From NCBI GenBank assembly GCA_016702705.1, contig JADJDM010000012.1, positions 62,001 to 126,000 of the forward strand: a stretch of 64,000 nucleotides of DNA. The letters are read 5' to 3'. The number at the start of each line of letters is the position of its first letter. Positions within the stretch are counted from its first letter, which is position 1. The translations under genes and the position numbers were made by a program. The notes under the pieces were generated by a model that did no database searches, had not been told where the DNA came from, and saw only the letters and a list, made by a program, of their open reading frames with translations. Of this stretch, positions 30,114-39,429 are shown piece after piece. The stretch comes from Bacteroidota bacterium (GTDB taxonomy: Bacteria > Bacteroidota > Bacteroidia > B-17B0 > Aurantibacillaceae).

Positions 30114-30813
30114 AGTCAAACAAAGTACTAAAATAGTATTTTATCTTCTCTTTAACCTGATTAATGTCAACTTCCTTGCCCAGCTCCTTTTGCATAGAAG
30201 TTACTGCCTTATCTTGTATTCCGCATGGGACAATATTACTGAAATAATCGAGGTTTGAATTTACATTAAAACCGAAGCCGTGCATAGTAACCCATCTGCT
30301 GCAACGCACGCCCATGGCGCATATCTTACGTGCTTTTAAGGGATTTTCTACATCTAACCAAACTCCAGTTTCACCTGTGCTTCTGCCTGCAACTATACCA
30401 TAATCGTTTAAGGTTAGGATAATCGCCTCTTCTAATAGTCTGAGATATTTATGTATATCGGTAAAAAAATTATCTAAATCTAAAATTGGATAACCAACCA
30501 ATTGCCCAGGGCCATGATAGGTTATATCGCCACCACGGTTTATCTTGTAATAAGTTGCTTTTTCTTCTAACTGTTGTTCGTTTACAAGTAAGTGAGATAC
30601 ATCACCACTTTTACCTAAAGTATAAACATGTGGATGCTCAACAAACAATAAATGATTAATGGTTTCCTTTTGTTCCGCATCAGGTAAATCACGATTAGCG
30701 ATTTTTTGATTCACCGTTTCGTTAAACAGTTTTTCCTGAAAATCCCAGCACTCCTTGTAATCGAGCGTTCCGAGATCTTTGAAAAGTACTTTTTTATTTT
30801 GAAGGTAGTTCAT
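30097..30813 (-). CDS. lipB: Octanoyl-[acyl-carrier-protein]:protein transferase LipB
   Basis: A 238-residue enzyme that moves octanoate from ACP to lipoyl domains, the first step of endogenous lipoate synthesis. The signature RGGDITYHGPGQLVGYP is present, as are the catalytic lysine in ARKICAMGVR and the catalytic cysteine in VPCGI, with HGFGFNVN between. Length is normal. The downstream lipoprotein overlaps its 3' end, suggesting translational coupling. Confidence 0.95.
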   Translation of the reverse strand: MNYLQNKKVLFKDLGTLDYKECWDFQEKLFNETVNQKIANRDLPDAEQKETINHLLFVEHPHVYTLGKSGDVSHLLVNEQQLEEKATYYKINRGGDITYHGPGQLVGYPILDLDNFFTDIHKYLRLLEEAIILTLNDYGIVAGRSTGETGVWLDVENPLKARKICAMGVRCSRWVTMHGFGFNVNSNLDYFSNIVPCGIQDKAVTSMQKELGKEVDINQVKEKIKYYFSTLFDCEIIE

Positions 30814-30846
30814 CTGTTAGTCTTATTTTTTGTCTTGTCTAGCCCG

Positions 30847-30865
30847 CACTGAGCCTGTCGAAGTG
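30847..30865. repeat. Short dispersed repeat (GAGCCTGWCGAAG family)
   Basis: CACT-GAGCCTGTCGA-AGTG has inverted CACT/AGTG ends and shares its core with the element at 6090. It lies in the gap between lipB and the M28 peptidase gene. Confidence 0.55.
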
Positions 30866-30885
30866 TGATTCTAACAGTCTTGATT

Positions 30886-32447
30886 CTATTTCTTATCTAA
30901 CTTAATTCTCTCAGTTCTATTCGCTAAGTCCCATGCAGTATGAAAAACTAAACGAGTTATTTTTTCCATTTTAGCAAAATCAATTTTCGAAACTTCATCT
31001 GTTTCTTTATGGTAATCTTCGTGAACACCATTAAAATAAAATATTACAGGGATATTATTTTTCGCGAAATTATAATGATCGCTTCTGTAATAATATCTAT
31101 TCGGATCTTTCTCGTCGTTGTAAGTGTAATCCAATTTTAAGTTGCTGTATTTTTTATTCGCAGCTTCGCTAATATCATGAAGGTCTTTGCTTAACTTATC
31201 AAAACCAATTAAATAAATATAATTAGGGTCGCCTGCATGCGCTTTGTCTAAACGACCTATCATATCAATGTTTAAATCGCAAACAGTTTGTGCTAAAGGA
31301 TAAACAGGATCTTGCGTATAATAATCACTTCCTAATAAACCTTTTTCTTCGCCAGCAACTGTCATAAACAACATACTTCTTCTTGGACCCTTGCCTTCTT
31401 TTTTAGCTTTTGCAAAAACCTTTGCTAGCTCTATAACTGCAACTGTGCCACTTCCATCATCATCTGCACCATTGTAAACTACTCCATCGTGTTTTCCTAA
31501 ATGGTCGTAATGAGCGGTGATTACAATTATTTCATCGTTTAAGTCTGTTCCTTCTACAAATGCAAGTACATTTTCTGTGTTAACAGTATTTGTTTCTTGC
31601 TTAACGTTAAGAACGATTTTGGTTTTAACTTTTTTATTTAATGGTTTTCCACTTTTCGATATTTTCTCTTGCAATTTAGCGCATGAATTTTTTTTGCTTT
31701 TCAAAATCGCATTTGCAACCTCTTCAGAAATAGATATTACAATCATCCCCTGTTTTCCAGTTTCTTTTTTTCATTTGCTAAGCTCATTTTGTAAGAAGTT
31801 ATGCGATGTTCTAACTCTTTAAATGACTCTTTAAAATTCTTTTCTACAACTAATAATACTTTTACTTCAGCTTTACGAGCTTCTGTTAACTTCATTCTAT
31901 AATTTCTTGCCCAATCAGAAGGCACTTCATTTTGAGAGATGTAGGATTTGCCTTTGGCATCAATAGGCTCTCCGCTCATTATCATTACCGTTTTATTCTT
32001 AACATCTAAATCTTTGTAATCATTATAATTTAAGGTGTTAATTCCGTAACCTGCAAATACAACTTCATTTAGCTCATAGCTTGCATCTTCCAAAACAGTG
32101 TACGCCGAAAAATAATCTTTGTTTTGTTCAAACGACTTCTTATTAACTGCCATTTGAATTTGTTGGGGCTGAAAAACAGATAATGGAAATGTTTGAAAAT
32201 AACCATTGCTTAGTTTTGGGTTTGCTGGAATACCGAAATCTTTGAATTGCTTCATGATATACTCAGCAGCCATTTTTTGGCCCTTTTGCCCCGTTTCTCT
32301 TCCTTCGTATTCATCAGAAGCAAGAACTGTAAGGTTCTTTTTTAAACTTTCGGCAGTAACATATTTCGAATAAAAAACATTGCTTGTGTCTTGAGCAATT
32401 AAACTCGAAAATCCAATCAGCAAAAAAATGAAGGAAAATAATTTCAT
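30886..32447 (-). pseudogene. M28 family zinc aminopeptidase, one frameshift
   Basis: Two frames (31743-32447 and 30886-31746) form one protein of about 520 residues. The start has a signal peptide (SFIFLLIGFSSLIAQ), then a PA-like inserted region, then the M28 catalytic domain with zinc ligands in AHYDHLG, GADDDGSGT, AGEEKGLLGS, NIDMIG and SDHYNF. The break is a 7-A run at about 31771; with 8 A the frame reads NEKKETGKQGMIVIS. The apparent ATGA overlap of the two frames is therefore accidental. It is a secreted or periplasmic peptidase of broad or unknown specificity. Confidence 0.85.
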
Positions 32448-32467
32448 AGATAAGGGCTTAAATAAAT

Positions 32468-32490
32468 CGTCCCGCTTTTTTTGCGGGACG
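32468..32490 (-). terminator. Terminator after the PfkB gene
   Basis: A perfect 8-bp stem CGTCCCGC/GCGGGACG with a 7-base loop lies 14 bases downstream of the kinase stop on the minus strand, followed by ATTTATTT. Confidence 0.7.
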
Positions 32491-32503
32491 ATAAAACAAA
32501 ATA

Positions 32504-33426
32504 TTATGCGAATGTGATTTCGAAATCAACTAAATCAATAAACTCTTGTAAGCGAGCATCGATTTGTTCTTGAGAAAGACCGATTAATCTTTCTGTTCCA
32601 AAACGCTCAACTGTGAAGCTTGCCATTGCTGAAGCGTAAATTAGAGCGCGTTTCATGTTAGCAAAAGAGATATCGCGTGTTTGTGCTAAGTAACCAATAA
32701 AACCACCGGCAAAACTATCGCCAGCACCTGTTGGATCAAATACTTCTTCTAATGGCAAAGCTGGAGCAAAAAACACTTCTTCTTTATTAAATAATAAAGC
32801 ACCATGCTCACCTTTTTTAATAACCAATACTTTTGGGCCCATTGCCAAGATTTTTTGAGCTGCTTTTACTAAAGAGTATTCTCCAGATAATTGACGTGCT
32901 TCAGAATCGTTGATAGTTAATACATCAACCATCTTAATGGTTTTCATTAATTCTTCCATAGCTATATCCATCCAAAAATTCATTGTATCCATTACAATTA
33001 ATTTAGGACGAGATGTTAATTGCTCAATAACACTGCGTTGTACTGCAGGTACTAAGTTACCAAGCATTAAAAAATCTACATTTTTGCTCCTTCAGGAACA
33101 ACTGGTGTAAAATGTTCTAAAACATTCAATTGAGTCTCTAATGTATCACGAGAATTTAGATCATTATGGTATTTACCCGACCAAAAGAAAGATTTTTCGC
33201 CTTTTTTTATCTGCAAACCCTCTAAATCTACCCCTTGACCTTTTAGTGTGTTAAGAAATTCCTGAGGAAAATCGTCGCCCACTACCGATACTAGGTGGAT
33301 GTTTTTTGTATAATAAGAAGCCGCCAAAGCTATGTAACTAGCAGCGCCACCAACGATTTTATCGGTTTTTCCGAAAGGAGTTTCTATAGCATCAAAAGCT
33401 ACCGTACCTACAACTAAAAGACTCAT
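32504..33426 (-). pseudogene. PfkB family carbohydrate/nucleoside kinase, one frameshift
   Basis: Two frames (33076-33426 and 32504-33067) make one kinase of about 308 residues. The ATG at 33426 is preferred (MSLLVVGTVAFDAIETPFG, in line with the family); a TATATTTG -7 element at 33442-33449 fits it. The N-terminal substrate part contains GGAASYIALAAS and the C-terminal signature DPTGAGDSFAGG with the catalytic Asp. The break is a 5-A run at about 33080; with 6 A the frame reads EGAKNVDFLMLGN. The substrate (sugar or adenosine) cannot be told from the sequence. Consensus error is likely. Confidence 0.85.
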
Positions 33427-33441
33427 AAAAAATATTTTTTG

Positions 33442-33449
33442 CAAATATA
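33442..33449 (-). promoter_or_regulatory. PfkB gene promoter -7 element
   Basis: The minus strand reads TATATTTG 15 bases before the ATG at 33426, matching TAnnTTTG. Confidence 0.55.
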
Positions 33450-33564
33450 TTGTTTATTTAGAAAATGTGTAGTAATATTGCAGCCCCAATCGGGAAATTC
33501 CTCACTAACTTCTAACAAAGTTAGATTTAAAGGGTGACCAGCCCCTTAATTACGGAGTTTAAAT

Positions 33565-33638
33565 TCCTTCTTAGCTCAGCTGGTTAGAGCACATGACTGT
33601 TAATCATGGGGTCCCTGGTTCGAGCCCAGGAGAGGGAG
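33565..33638 (+). tRNA. tRNA-Asn (GTT)
   Basis: A full cloverleaf is visible: acceptor TCCTTCT/AGAGGGA (one G-T pair), D-stem GCTC/GAGC, anticodon stem CATGA/TCATG with loop CTGTTAA (anticodon GTT), and T-arm CCTGG-TTCGAGC-CCAGG. The discriminator base is G. The CCA end is not fully encoded. Confidence 0.97.
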
Positions 33639-33640
33639 CA

Positions 33641-33670
33641 AAAAACAAGGCTAGCAATAGCCTTGTTTTT
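33641..33670 (+). terminator. Terminator after tRNA-Asn
   Basis: A perfect 13-bp stem AAAAACAAGGCTA / TAGCCTTGTTTTT with a GCAA loop begins two bases after the tRNA. Confidence 0.9.
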
Positions 33671-33712
33671 TAAAGTTCTTTAAGTTAAAAATATTTGCAG
33701 CTCGCTGTAAAT

Positions 33713-33796
33713 GCCCCGATGGTGGAATTGGTAGACACGCAGGACTTAAAATCCTGTGACCTCACGGTTGTACGGGTTCAAGTCCCGTTTGGGGTA
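33713..33796 (+). tRNA. tRNA-Leu (TAA)
   Basis: An 84-base class II tRNA with acceptor GCCCCGA/TTGGGGT, anticodon stem CAGGA/TCCTG with loop CTTAAAA (anticodon TAA), a long variable arm, and T-arm ACGGG-TTCAAGT-CCCGT. The discriminator is A. The 3' half is also covered, on the other strand, by the C-terminal codons of the serine recombinase. Confidence 0.96.
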
Positions 33797-35354
33797 CTAA
33801 GCCGGACTTCTCTTCAAATTTAGAGAAGTCCGGTTTTTTATTCCCCAAACCCTTTGATAATAGGGCGATTTGGGCGACCACCCGATTTACTTCAGGGGTT
33901 CGATAATGCTCGATTTTCGTATCATATACCAAACCGGAAGGAAATACTACATTTTGGAAAGTTTGCTTTTGGTAATAGTCCCCCGAAGCCCACACAGGTG
34001 CGAGGTTTGCCGATAATCGGCAAGCAAAATTTATCAATTCTTTAGGGTTCGATAATTTTTGTTCCAACTTTTCAAGTGACTCCATAATACCCTCTTTACG
34101 CTTCTTCATTTCAGTCGAAAATTCCTCGTAAATGTCCAAACTTACAGCCCCAATTGCGTGTCTTTTACGCAAATTATAGAACTCCTCTTCAACCTCGTTA
34201 AGCTTCAAAGAAAGGGCTTTTTTCTCGCTCGTGCTGGTTTCTGTTAGGTTCTCCCAAGTGTAACGCAGTTGTTTTTCTAAAGGCTCCACGTAGGCAGAAT
34301 TTACCGTATAATTTGAAAGCAATTCTTCAAACTTGCCGTGCATGATTTTAATGCTTCGGTTTACCTTAATTCCGATCCTATTTACCTTATAATAATAAAG
34401 CCCCTTCTTCTTCACGATATATCCAGTGAAAGGGGCTCCAGTTTCTGCATCTTTTACAAATACCTTCAATGGCAGATTATCATTGGCTTTGTTGACTTTG
34501 AAGCCATCCGTTTTCTTGAGTTCGTTTGCCCTTAGAAATAAATCCTCATCAATTAACGGAGGATGCTTTCCTTTAATTACTTCGCCATTCAATAAGTTGT
34601 GCGACATGAACCCACAATAAAAAGGGTTCGAAAATATGCCGCCAAGGGTCTGCTTAGGCATATTAATACCCAAGCATTTTAATTTTTCAATAATTTGATC
34701 ATAGGTCATTCCATTAGCTCGCCAAATAAAAGCTTGCTTAATGGCTTCTCCTTTATCGCTAAAAATAATGGTTTGGGTAGGCGCACCTTTTACAAACGCA
34801 TATCCTGTTGGTGCATTGCCAATCCACTCGCCTCTTAATAATTTCTCTCGCATACCATCAATCGTTTTCTGTCTTCGTAAATCGTTATCGTATTTACCAA
34901 AGATGAATTGGATGTTTTGTTGCAATGCTCCGGCATGGGAGTTTGTATCAATTGGTTGTGTAACAGCCATGATACTTACTCCGGTCTTTTTTAATTCGCT
35001 CGCTATAAAAATTGCGCTATCTCCAGTCCTACTGAATCGATCCAAACTATAAACTAAAATGAAAGAGATTTTTTCTTTACTCGCTTTTACAAATTTGAGC
35101 ATTCGAGTAAACTCTTTCCGTTCATCGCTTTTCGCACTTTCATAAGTTCCTCCAAAATAACCTTTAATGTCCAACTTGTTTTTTATGGCGTACTCAATGC
35201 AGTACTTTTTTTGCCACTCCAAACTTTGATTGGTGTCCATTTGTTCCTTGGAACTCACCCTTGTGTAAATAACGCAATTTTGAATAGACTCATCTTTCAA
35301 TGCTGCCCCTTTGCCTTTAGCAAATTTTTTAAGCAGCGTTTCGTTGTTCTCCAT
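33762..35354 (-). CDS. Large serine recombinase
   Basis: About 530 residues from the ATG at 35354, which is preceded at 8 bases by a near-perfect Shine-Dalgarno; the GTG at 35363 lies inside that site and is not the start. The N-terminal resolvase domain has the catalytic serine in YTRVSSKEQ and the arginine motif YSLDRFSRTGD. The recombinase domain follows (GNAPTGYAFVKG, SNPFYCGFMSH). The zinc-ribbon position (FTGYIVKKKGLYYYKV) lacks its cysteines. A coiled coil lies at about 365-440. The C-terminal tail GLVPQTGLEPVQP is translated from tRNA-Leu, so the natural end of the protein is set by its integration site. It should catalyse integration and excision of its element. Confidence 0.85.
   Translation of the reverse strand: MENNETLLKKFAKGKGAALKDESIQNCVIYTRVSSKEQMDTNQSLEWQKKYCIEYAIKNKLDIKGYFGGTYESAKSDERKEFTRMLKFVKASKEKISFILVYSLDRFSRTGDSAIFIASELKKTGVSIMAVTQPIDTNSHAGALQQNIQFIFGKYDNDLRRQKTIDGMREKLLRGEWIGNAPTGYAFVKGAPTQTIIFSDKGEAIKQAFIWRANGMTYDQIIEKLKCLGINMPKQTLGGIFSNPFYCGFMSHNLLNGEVIKGKHPPLIDEDLFLRANELKKTDGFKVNKANDNLPLKVFVKDAETGAPFTGYIVKKKGLYYYKVNRIGIKVNRSIKIMHGKFEELLSNYTVNSAYVEPLEKQLRYTWENLTETSTSEKKALSLKLNEVEEEFYNLRKRHAIGAVSLDIYEEFSTEMKKRKEGIMESLEKLEQKLSNPKELINFACRLSANLAPVWASGDYYQKQTFQNVVFPSGLVYDTKIEHYRTPEVNRVVAQIALLSKGLGNKKPDFSKFEEKSGLVPQTGLEPVQP
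33802..33839 (+). terminator. Terminator after tRNA-Leu, inside the recombinase frame
   Basis: A perfect 12-bp stem CCGGACTTCTCT/AGAGAAGTCCGG with an 8-base loop and six T. On the minus strand the same bases encode the residues PDFSKFEEKSG of the recombinase tail. Confidence 0.9.
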
Positions 35355-35583
35355 CAAGATCACCTCCTTTTATAATTGTTAGTTTTTGCTTGCTATGTTT
35401 TTGTTTCATGTATAATTCATAAAACAGGATTGATAATTTTTCCAAAGCAATTATTGTTTCTTCTGCTTCCGCATCAGAAATATTTTCAAAGCCTTTACAT
35501 TTTCTCAATTCAGCAACGCTCAACCTTTTGTGTTTTTTATTTCCATTAACACTTTCCATCTTCACGTTCTTTTCAATTTTCAT
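35329..35583 (-). CDS. Small hypothetical protein upstream of the recombinase
   Basis: An 84-residue protein, positively charged at the start (KKHKRLSVAELRKCKGFENISDAEAEE in family terms: short helices LSVAELRKCKG and AEETIIALEKLSILFYELY). It overlaps the recombinase start by 26 bases and its 3' codons cover the recombinase ribosome-binding site, a common arrangement for small helper or regulatory genes of integrative elements. I do not recognise a family. Confidence 0.55.
   Translation of the reverse strand: MKIEKNVKMESVNGNKKHKRLSVAELRKCKGFENISDAEAEETIIALEKLSILFYELYMKQKHSKQKLTIIKGGDLDGEQRNAA
35358..35371 (-). promoter_or_regulatory. Near-perfect Shine-Dalgarno of the recombinase
   Basis: On the minus strand AAAGGAGGTGATC is complementary to 13 consecutive bases of the usual 16S rRNA 3' end, 8 bases from GGAGG to the ATG. 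Such sites are rare in Bacteroidota, where most genes in this window have none. Confidence 0.75.
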
Positions 35584-36004
35584 ACTCCGATTAATTACTT
35601 GCTTTATTTGAAGTACGGTACACTTTTTGGAACGTGGTAGCGAATTCGACTTTATTTTTTTGAGGGGAAAAAATCAAGGGAATAAACTTGCACGTTCAAA
35701 ATATAAGTGCCATACTCAATGGCAAATACCACTAAGAATCGTCAACTTTACGGGGATATGGGGTATAACAAAACACAAGGCAAAACTATGCCCATGCTTG
35801 GTGGTGCTTTCGTGGTTTAGGATTCAGCTCCGAAGTATAGCACAAAATAATTCCTCCGGATTAGTAACAGAAGTCAACTGCCGAAAAGGGAACTTAACAG
35901 AACATAAGAGAAGTGAAAAACCTTTCACTTATTTTTTAAGGAATAAACTAAATAAAAAGTATATTTATCTACGTTAAAAGTTTCAAAAATAATTTTATCA
36001 AAAC
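35584..36004. other. Gene-poor stretch
   Basis: 421 bases between the divergent small gene and the DUF6361 gene. A frame of 116 codons exists on the plus strand (35627-35977), but its composition is unlike a real protein. I see no clear promoter, terminator or repeat here; it should contain the promoters of both neighbours. Confidence 0.4.
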
Positions 36005-36920
36005 ATGGCTGAGTTAGGGTGGTTAGATTTATCCAAAGCATATAAAACAAAAATAACTGCTGTTCTTGATTTTCTTAAACCGGAAGGAAGAGTTGATGAA
36101 TTGGGTATTGGTATTATAAGGGACTCGATTGCAGATTATCTATTTCCCGGTGTTTCAACCATACAAACAAGAGCAAAATACTTTTATATAGTTTCATATA
36201 TTCTTCAGGAATACTTTAAACAAAAGCCTGCTTTTAGAGCTAAAAATAGTCTCGAAAAGTTTCTTGAAAATAATGAGAGAGAAATAATGTACCGCCTTGG
36301 TGAGGCTTACAATCATGAAGATGGACATGGTGTAATTGGCATTACAAAACGTAGAGGAGAATCACTTGCAAGATATCCATCAACAATATATTGGAATGGG
36401 TTGCAGAAATTTAAATTCATTGACTTTAACCAATATTCATTTGGCGCATATTTGAATGCCTTTAAAAAGGTAGTAGATGATTTAAAGAGCAATGTTGTGG
36501 AAGGTGATGATTCAGTAAATGACGATTCAGATGCTGGTCATGAAAATATTTCAGGTGTGAGAGTTAAGCATAAACCAAATGTTGGCGAAACAACTTCACT
36601 TGAGTTAGAGCCTGATGAAGCAGAAGATTTTGAGTATAGAATCAAGAATTATCAGTCAGAGTCTTTATTAGCCGAATTAATAACGAATGAAAAACTCTAT
36701 AACTTATTTAAGCTCGACAATTCAGGAAAAGAAAGATTTTGTGAAGTTTGCTGAGGCTGCAATTCAAGAAATTAAAGGGAGTAAAAAGAAGGTTTTGCCC
36801 ATGACTTTTCGTTGGTAATGTCAGGCGCACATATTGTGTACAATCAAATGATTCAGGAAAAATCAAATCTGAGTACGATTTTGATGAAGATTGGGAGTTA
36901 TGTGGATATTCCAACGAAAG
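36005..36920 (+). pseudogene. DUF6361 family protein, frameshifted and cut by IS21
   Basis: The first 240 codons are intact and match DUF6361 in layout: LGWLDLSKA start, DELGIGIIRDSIADYLFPG, STIQTRAKYFYIVSYILQ and GESLARYPSTIYWNGL. After about 36735 three indels occur: the readable pieces are DFVKFAEAAIQEIKGSKK, FSLVMSGAHIVYNQMI and SEYDFDEDWEL. The IS21 left end starts at 36921 in the middle of the gene, so the C-terminus is lost. The molecular function of DUF6361 is not established to my knowledge; members often lie in accessory regions with helicase or defence genes. Here no partner remains. Confidence 0.7.
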
Positions 36921-36951
36921 TGACCCCACTTCTGCGCATGATACTGACCCC
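36921..36951. repeat. IS21 left terminal repeats
   Basis: Two GACCCC-containing units with a 24-bp period, the outer one matching the right end over about 16 of 18 bases. Confidence 0.85.
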
Positions 36952-37010
36952 TCATTTTGACTTGCATATTTTAGATGATCATTCACTGTTTTTCGCTTTA
37001 CAAAGCTAAG

Positions 37011-37772
37011 TTAGTTTTTTAAATTATCTAAATCAATTTTTTCATCATTTTTCGGCATTCTTTTTTTTCTGAGAGAGTCGCCTTTCATTTCAATACGATG
37101 CGCATCATGAACAATTCTGTCTAAAATTGCATCTGCAATGGTCTGTTCACCAATAATGTCGTGCCATTTGCTTACTGGTATTTGTGAGGTAATAATTATT
37201 GATGATTTACCATGCCTGTCTTCTATTATTTCCATTAGCGTTGCTCTGCTTTGTGCATCAAGTGGTTGTAAACCAAAATCATCTATTAAAAGTAATTGCT
37301 GCTTCTCTATTTTTGCAAGTTCTTTTAAATACGAACCATCAGCCTTTGCTATTTTTAATCGAGCAAATAGTTTGGTGTTATGCTGATAAAGAACTCTGTA
37401 TCCTAATGAACAAGCCTGGTGACCTATTGCAGACGCAAGAAAACTTTTACCAATACCAGTGCTGCCTGTTATAATAATGTTTTCATTACGCTTAATAAAA
37501 TCGCAATCTGCCAAGCGTAAAACTTGATTCTTATCTACTCTATTATCCTCAAAAGCAATTTGTTCTATACTTGCTTTGTAACGGAACTTCGCTGCACTAA
37601 CCGACCTGTCTAACTTTCGGTTGTAACGTTCATCCCATTCAGATTCTACTAAGTGGGTAGTCATTTCATCGGGTGTAAATTTCTCATTTTTACCTGATTC
37701 CATTGTTAATTGGAAAGCTCTTGCCATTCCTAAAAGGCGCATCTGCTTCATCTTGCTAATTGTTTCTGTCAT
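37011..37772 (-). CDS. istB: IS21 helper ATPase IstB
   Basis: A 253-residue AAA+ ATPase that assists IstA in target capture. Visible are the Walker A GSTGIGKSF, Walker B LLLIDDFG, sensor region IIITSQIPVSKWHDIIG and the arginine motif ILDRIVHDAHRIEM. Length is typical. It is 29 bases downstream of istA. Confidence 0.95.
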   Translation of the reverse strand: MTETISKMKQMRLLGMARAFQLTMESGKNEKFTPDEMTTHLVESEWDERYNRKLDRSVSAAKFRYKASIEQIAFEDNRVDKNQVLRLADCDFIKRNENIIITGSTGIGKSFLASAIGHQACSLGYRVLYQHNTKLFARLKIAKADGSYLKELAKIEKQQLLLIDDFGLQPLDAQSRATLMEIIEDRHGKSSIIITSQIPVSKWHDIIGEQTIADAILDRIVHDAHRIEMKGDSLRKKRMPKNDEKIDLDNLKN

Positions 37773-37801
37773 TTGTTTTTGGTTTTATTGATTTGTAATT
37801 T

Positions 37802-39343
37802 TTATTGATAATAGTTTCCACCACGTATGTTTTCATGTGTTGGCATAGGTTCAACTAAAGGTTCTTCTTCGTATCTATCAAGATTGTTTTTAAGAATATC
37901 CTCGATGATTTTATAATTGTAATAACCTATTTCATGCGCACGCTTGCAGGCTTTTATTAAACGCGCCTGCCCAACACGTTTCGAAAAAGATAAAATACCT
38001 TGACATGATTTATAAGCCTGCTCTGGATGTTGTTTCTTTGCTAAGACTTGACTAATGTAGTATTCAACCGAAGGGTCAATTGCTTTTGCTTGATCCATAA
38101 AGAAAGTTGGACTCCATTCTGTTACATACCTATGTTGAGGAGGCATGTGTGTTGCAATAGTGCTATAGTTATGCGGACTGCGTAACCGCTTATGTGTAGC
38201 AACTACTTGATACTTGTGATAGATATCCACAACAGAACGAGAGTATTGTAAATTAAGTTTCTTGCCAATAAGTTCAAAAGGAACGCTGTAATAATGTTGG
38301 TCTTCAGTTAGATAAACATGCCCGTTTTTCATTACGGTAACTTGTTTTATTTTACGCATTTCATATCTCGTTTCTTGTAATGGTTGGAGCAATGTCTTCT
38401 CCATCTTCCATTGGTCGAACCTCGAGTATTCTTTGCCTGTTAACTGAGCATTATTTAAAATTTGTAGATACTTTCTTATTTCTTCATTGAGTTCGCTTAA
38501 AGGTAGAATGCTGCGCTCAGGTATGTTTGCATAAATATTTTGATAGGCTATTTTCACCATGTTCTCTACATGAGCTTTATCCTTTGGCTTACGTGACCTT
38601 GTTGGAAGTACTGCTGCTCCGTAATGGTCGGCAAATGATTTAAAATTTTCATTAACAATAGGTTCGTATCTGCTTGCTTTAAAAACAGCTGATTTTAGGT
38701 TGTCAGGAACAATACCTAATGGTACTCCATCAAAAAAATGCAGAGCGTTCTCACACGCAGCTATAAACTCTTCTATTGTTTGATTTGGAATGGCTTCTAC
38801 ATAAGCATATTGGCTCCAACCTAATATTGCAACAAACACTTGAGCGTTTTTTATTTCCCCTGTATCTGTATCAACATACGGCAAGGTTGCTCCTGCAAAA
38901 TCGATATACATTTTGTCTCCTGCCTTATGCTCGACATGCATACTTGGGTTAACTCTCTTTTTCCAAAGCCTATAGTAGTGATAGAAAGCGGATTCACCAT
39001 AGGTTTCGGGATGCTCAACTTTGTATTTTTTATAGAGCATTGCTACAGTAACACCTCGTTTGCGCAACTGCCTTTCCATTTCAGGAAAATAATCATAAAG
39101 TTGTTGAACTCTTTCATTCACTAAAGTTTCGTGTGGCGGATGAAATAATTTATCCAACTCGTAATCACTGAGTTTTGCTAAATCCTCTGCTGTTGTTTTT
39201 AATTTGTAAAATGTATCTAAGTAATGCTTTACCGTGTTCTTGGACATGCACAGCCTATTACCAATTTTCTTTTTGCCTATTCCTTGAGAATAGAGCTTTA
39301 TTATTTGCCTTACTTTACTCATACTGATTGGTTTATTAGCCAT
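37802..39343 (-). CDS. istA: IS21 transposase IstA
   Basis: A 513-residue DDE transposase. The N-terminus has a helix-turn-helix (GIGKKKIGNRLCMSKNTVKHYL, in parts), and the catalytic core shows the acidic residues in MYIDFAG, VPDNLKSAVFKA and KDKAHVENMV. The C-terminal beta domain is complete, so the element may be active. Confidence 0.95.
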   Translation of the reverse strand: MANKPISMSKVRQIIKLYSQGIGKKKIGNRLCMSKNTVKHYLDTFYKLKTTAEDLAKLSDYELDKLFHPPHETLVNERVQQLYDYFPEMERQLRKRGVTVAMLYKKYKVEHPETYGESAFYHYYRLWKKRVNPSMHVEHKAGDKMYIDFAGATLPYVDTDTGEIKNAQVFVAILGWSQYAYVEAIPNQTIEEFIAACENALHFFDGVPLGIVPDNLKSAVFKASRYEPIVNENFKSFADHYGAAVLPTRSRKPKDKAHVENMVKIAYQNIYANIPERSILPLSELNEEIRKYLQILNNAQLTGKEYSRFDQWKMEKTLLQPLQETRYEMRKIKQVTVMKNGHVYLTEDQHYYSVPFELIGKKLNLQYSRSVVDIYHKYQVVATHKRLRSPHNYSTIATHMPPQHRYVTEWSPTFFMDQAKAIDPSVEYYISQVLAKKQHPEQAYKSCQGILSFSKRVGQARLIKACKRAHEIGYYNYKIIEDILKNNLDRYEEEPLVEPMPTHENIRGGNYYQ

Positions 39344-39429
39344 GATTTTTTATATTTACAGTATCGCTTGTACGATAAAGAATTTAAAAAATCAGTATGC
39401 TAAAACAGTATGATCATACTTTATTTGCA

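Larger units (their letters stand above)
33797..36920. mobile_element. Remnant of an integrated element at tRNA-Leu
   Basis: Inferred unit: it begins at the 3' end of tRNA-Leu, contains a large serine recombinase, a small upstream gene and the 5' part of a DUF6361 gene, and is cut by the IS21 element at 36921. I could not find a second copy of the tRNA 3' end downstream, so the distal attachment site is missing or outside the window. Confidence 0.4.

Noticed and set aside
31743..31746. ATGA overlap read as two coupled peptidase genes
   Set aside because: The second frame has no start domain of its own, and adding one A to the 7-A run joins both into one normal M28 protein.
35627..35977. 116-codon frame on the plus strand between the recombinase and DUF6361 genes
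   Set aside because: No start context, unusual composition with no domain pattern, and it fills a region that must hold two divergent promoters.
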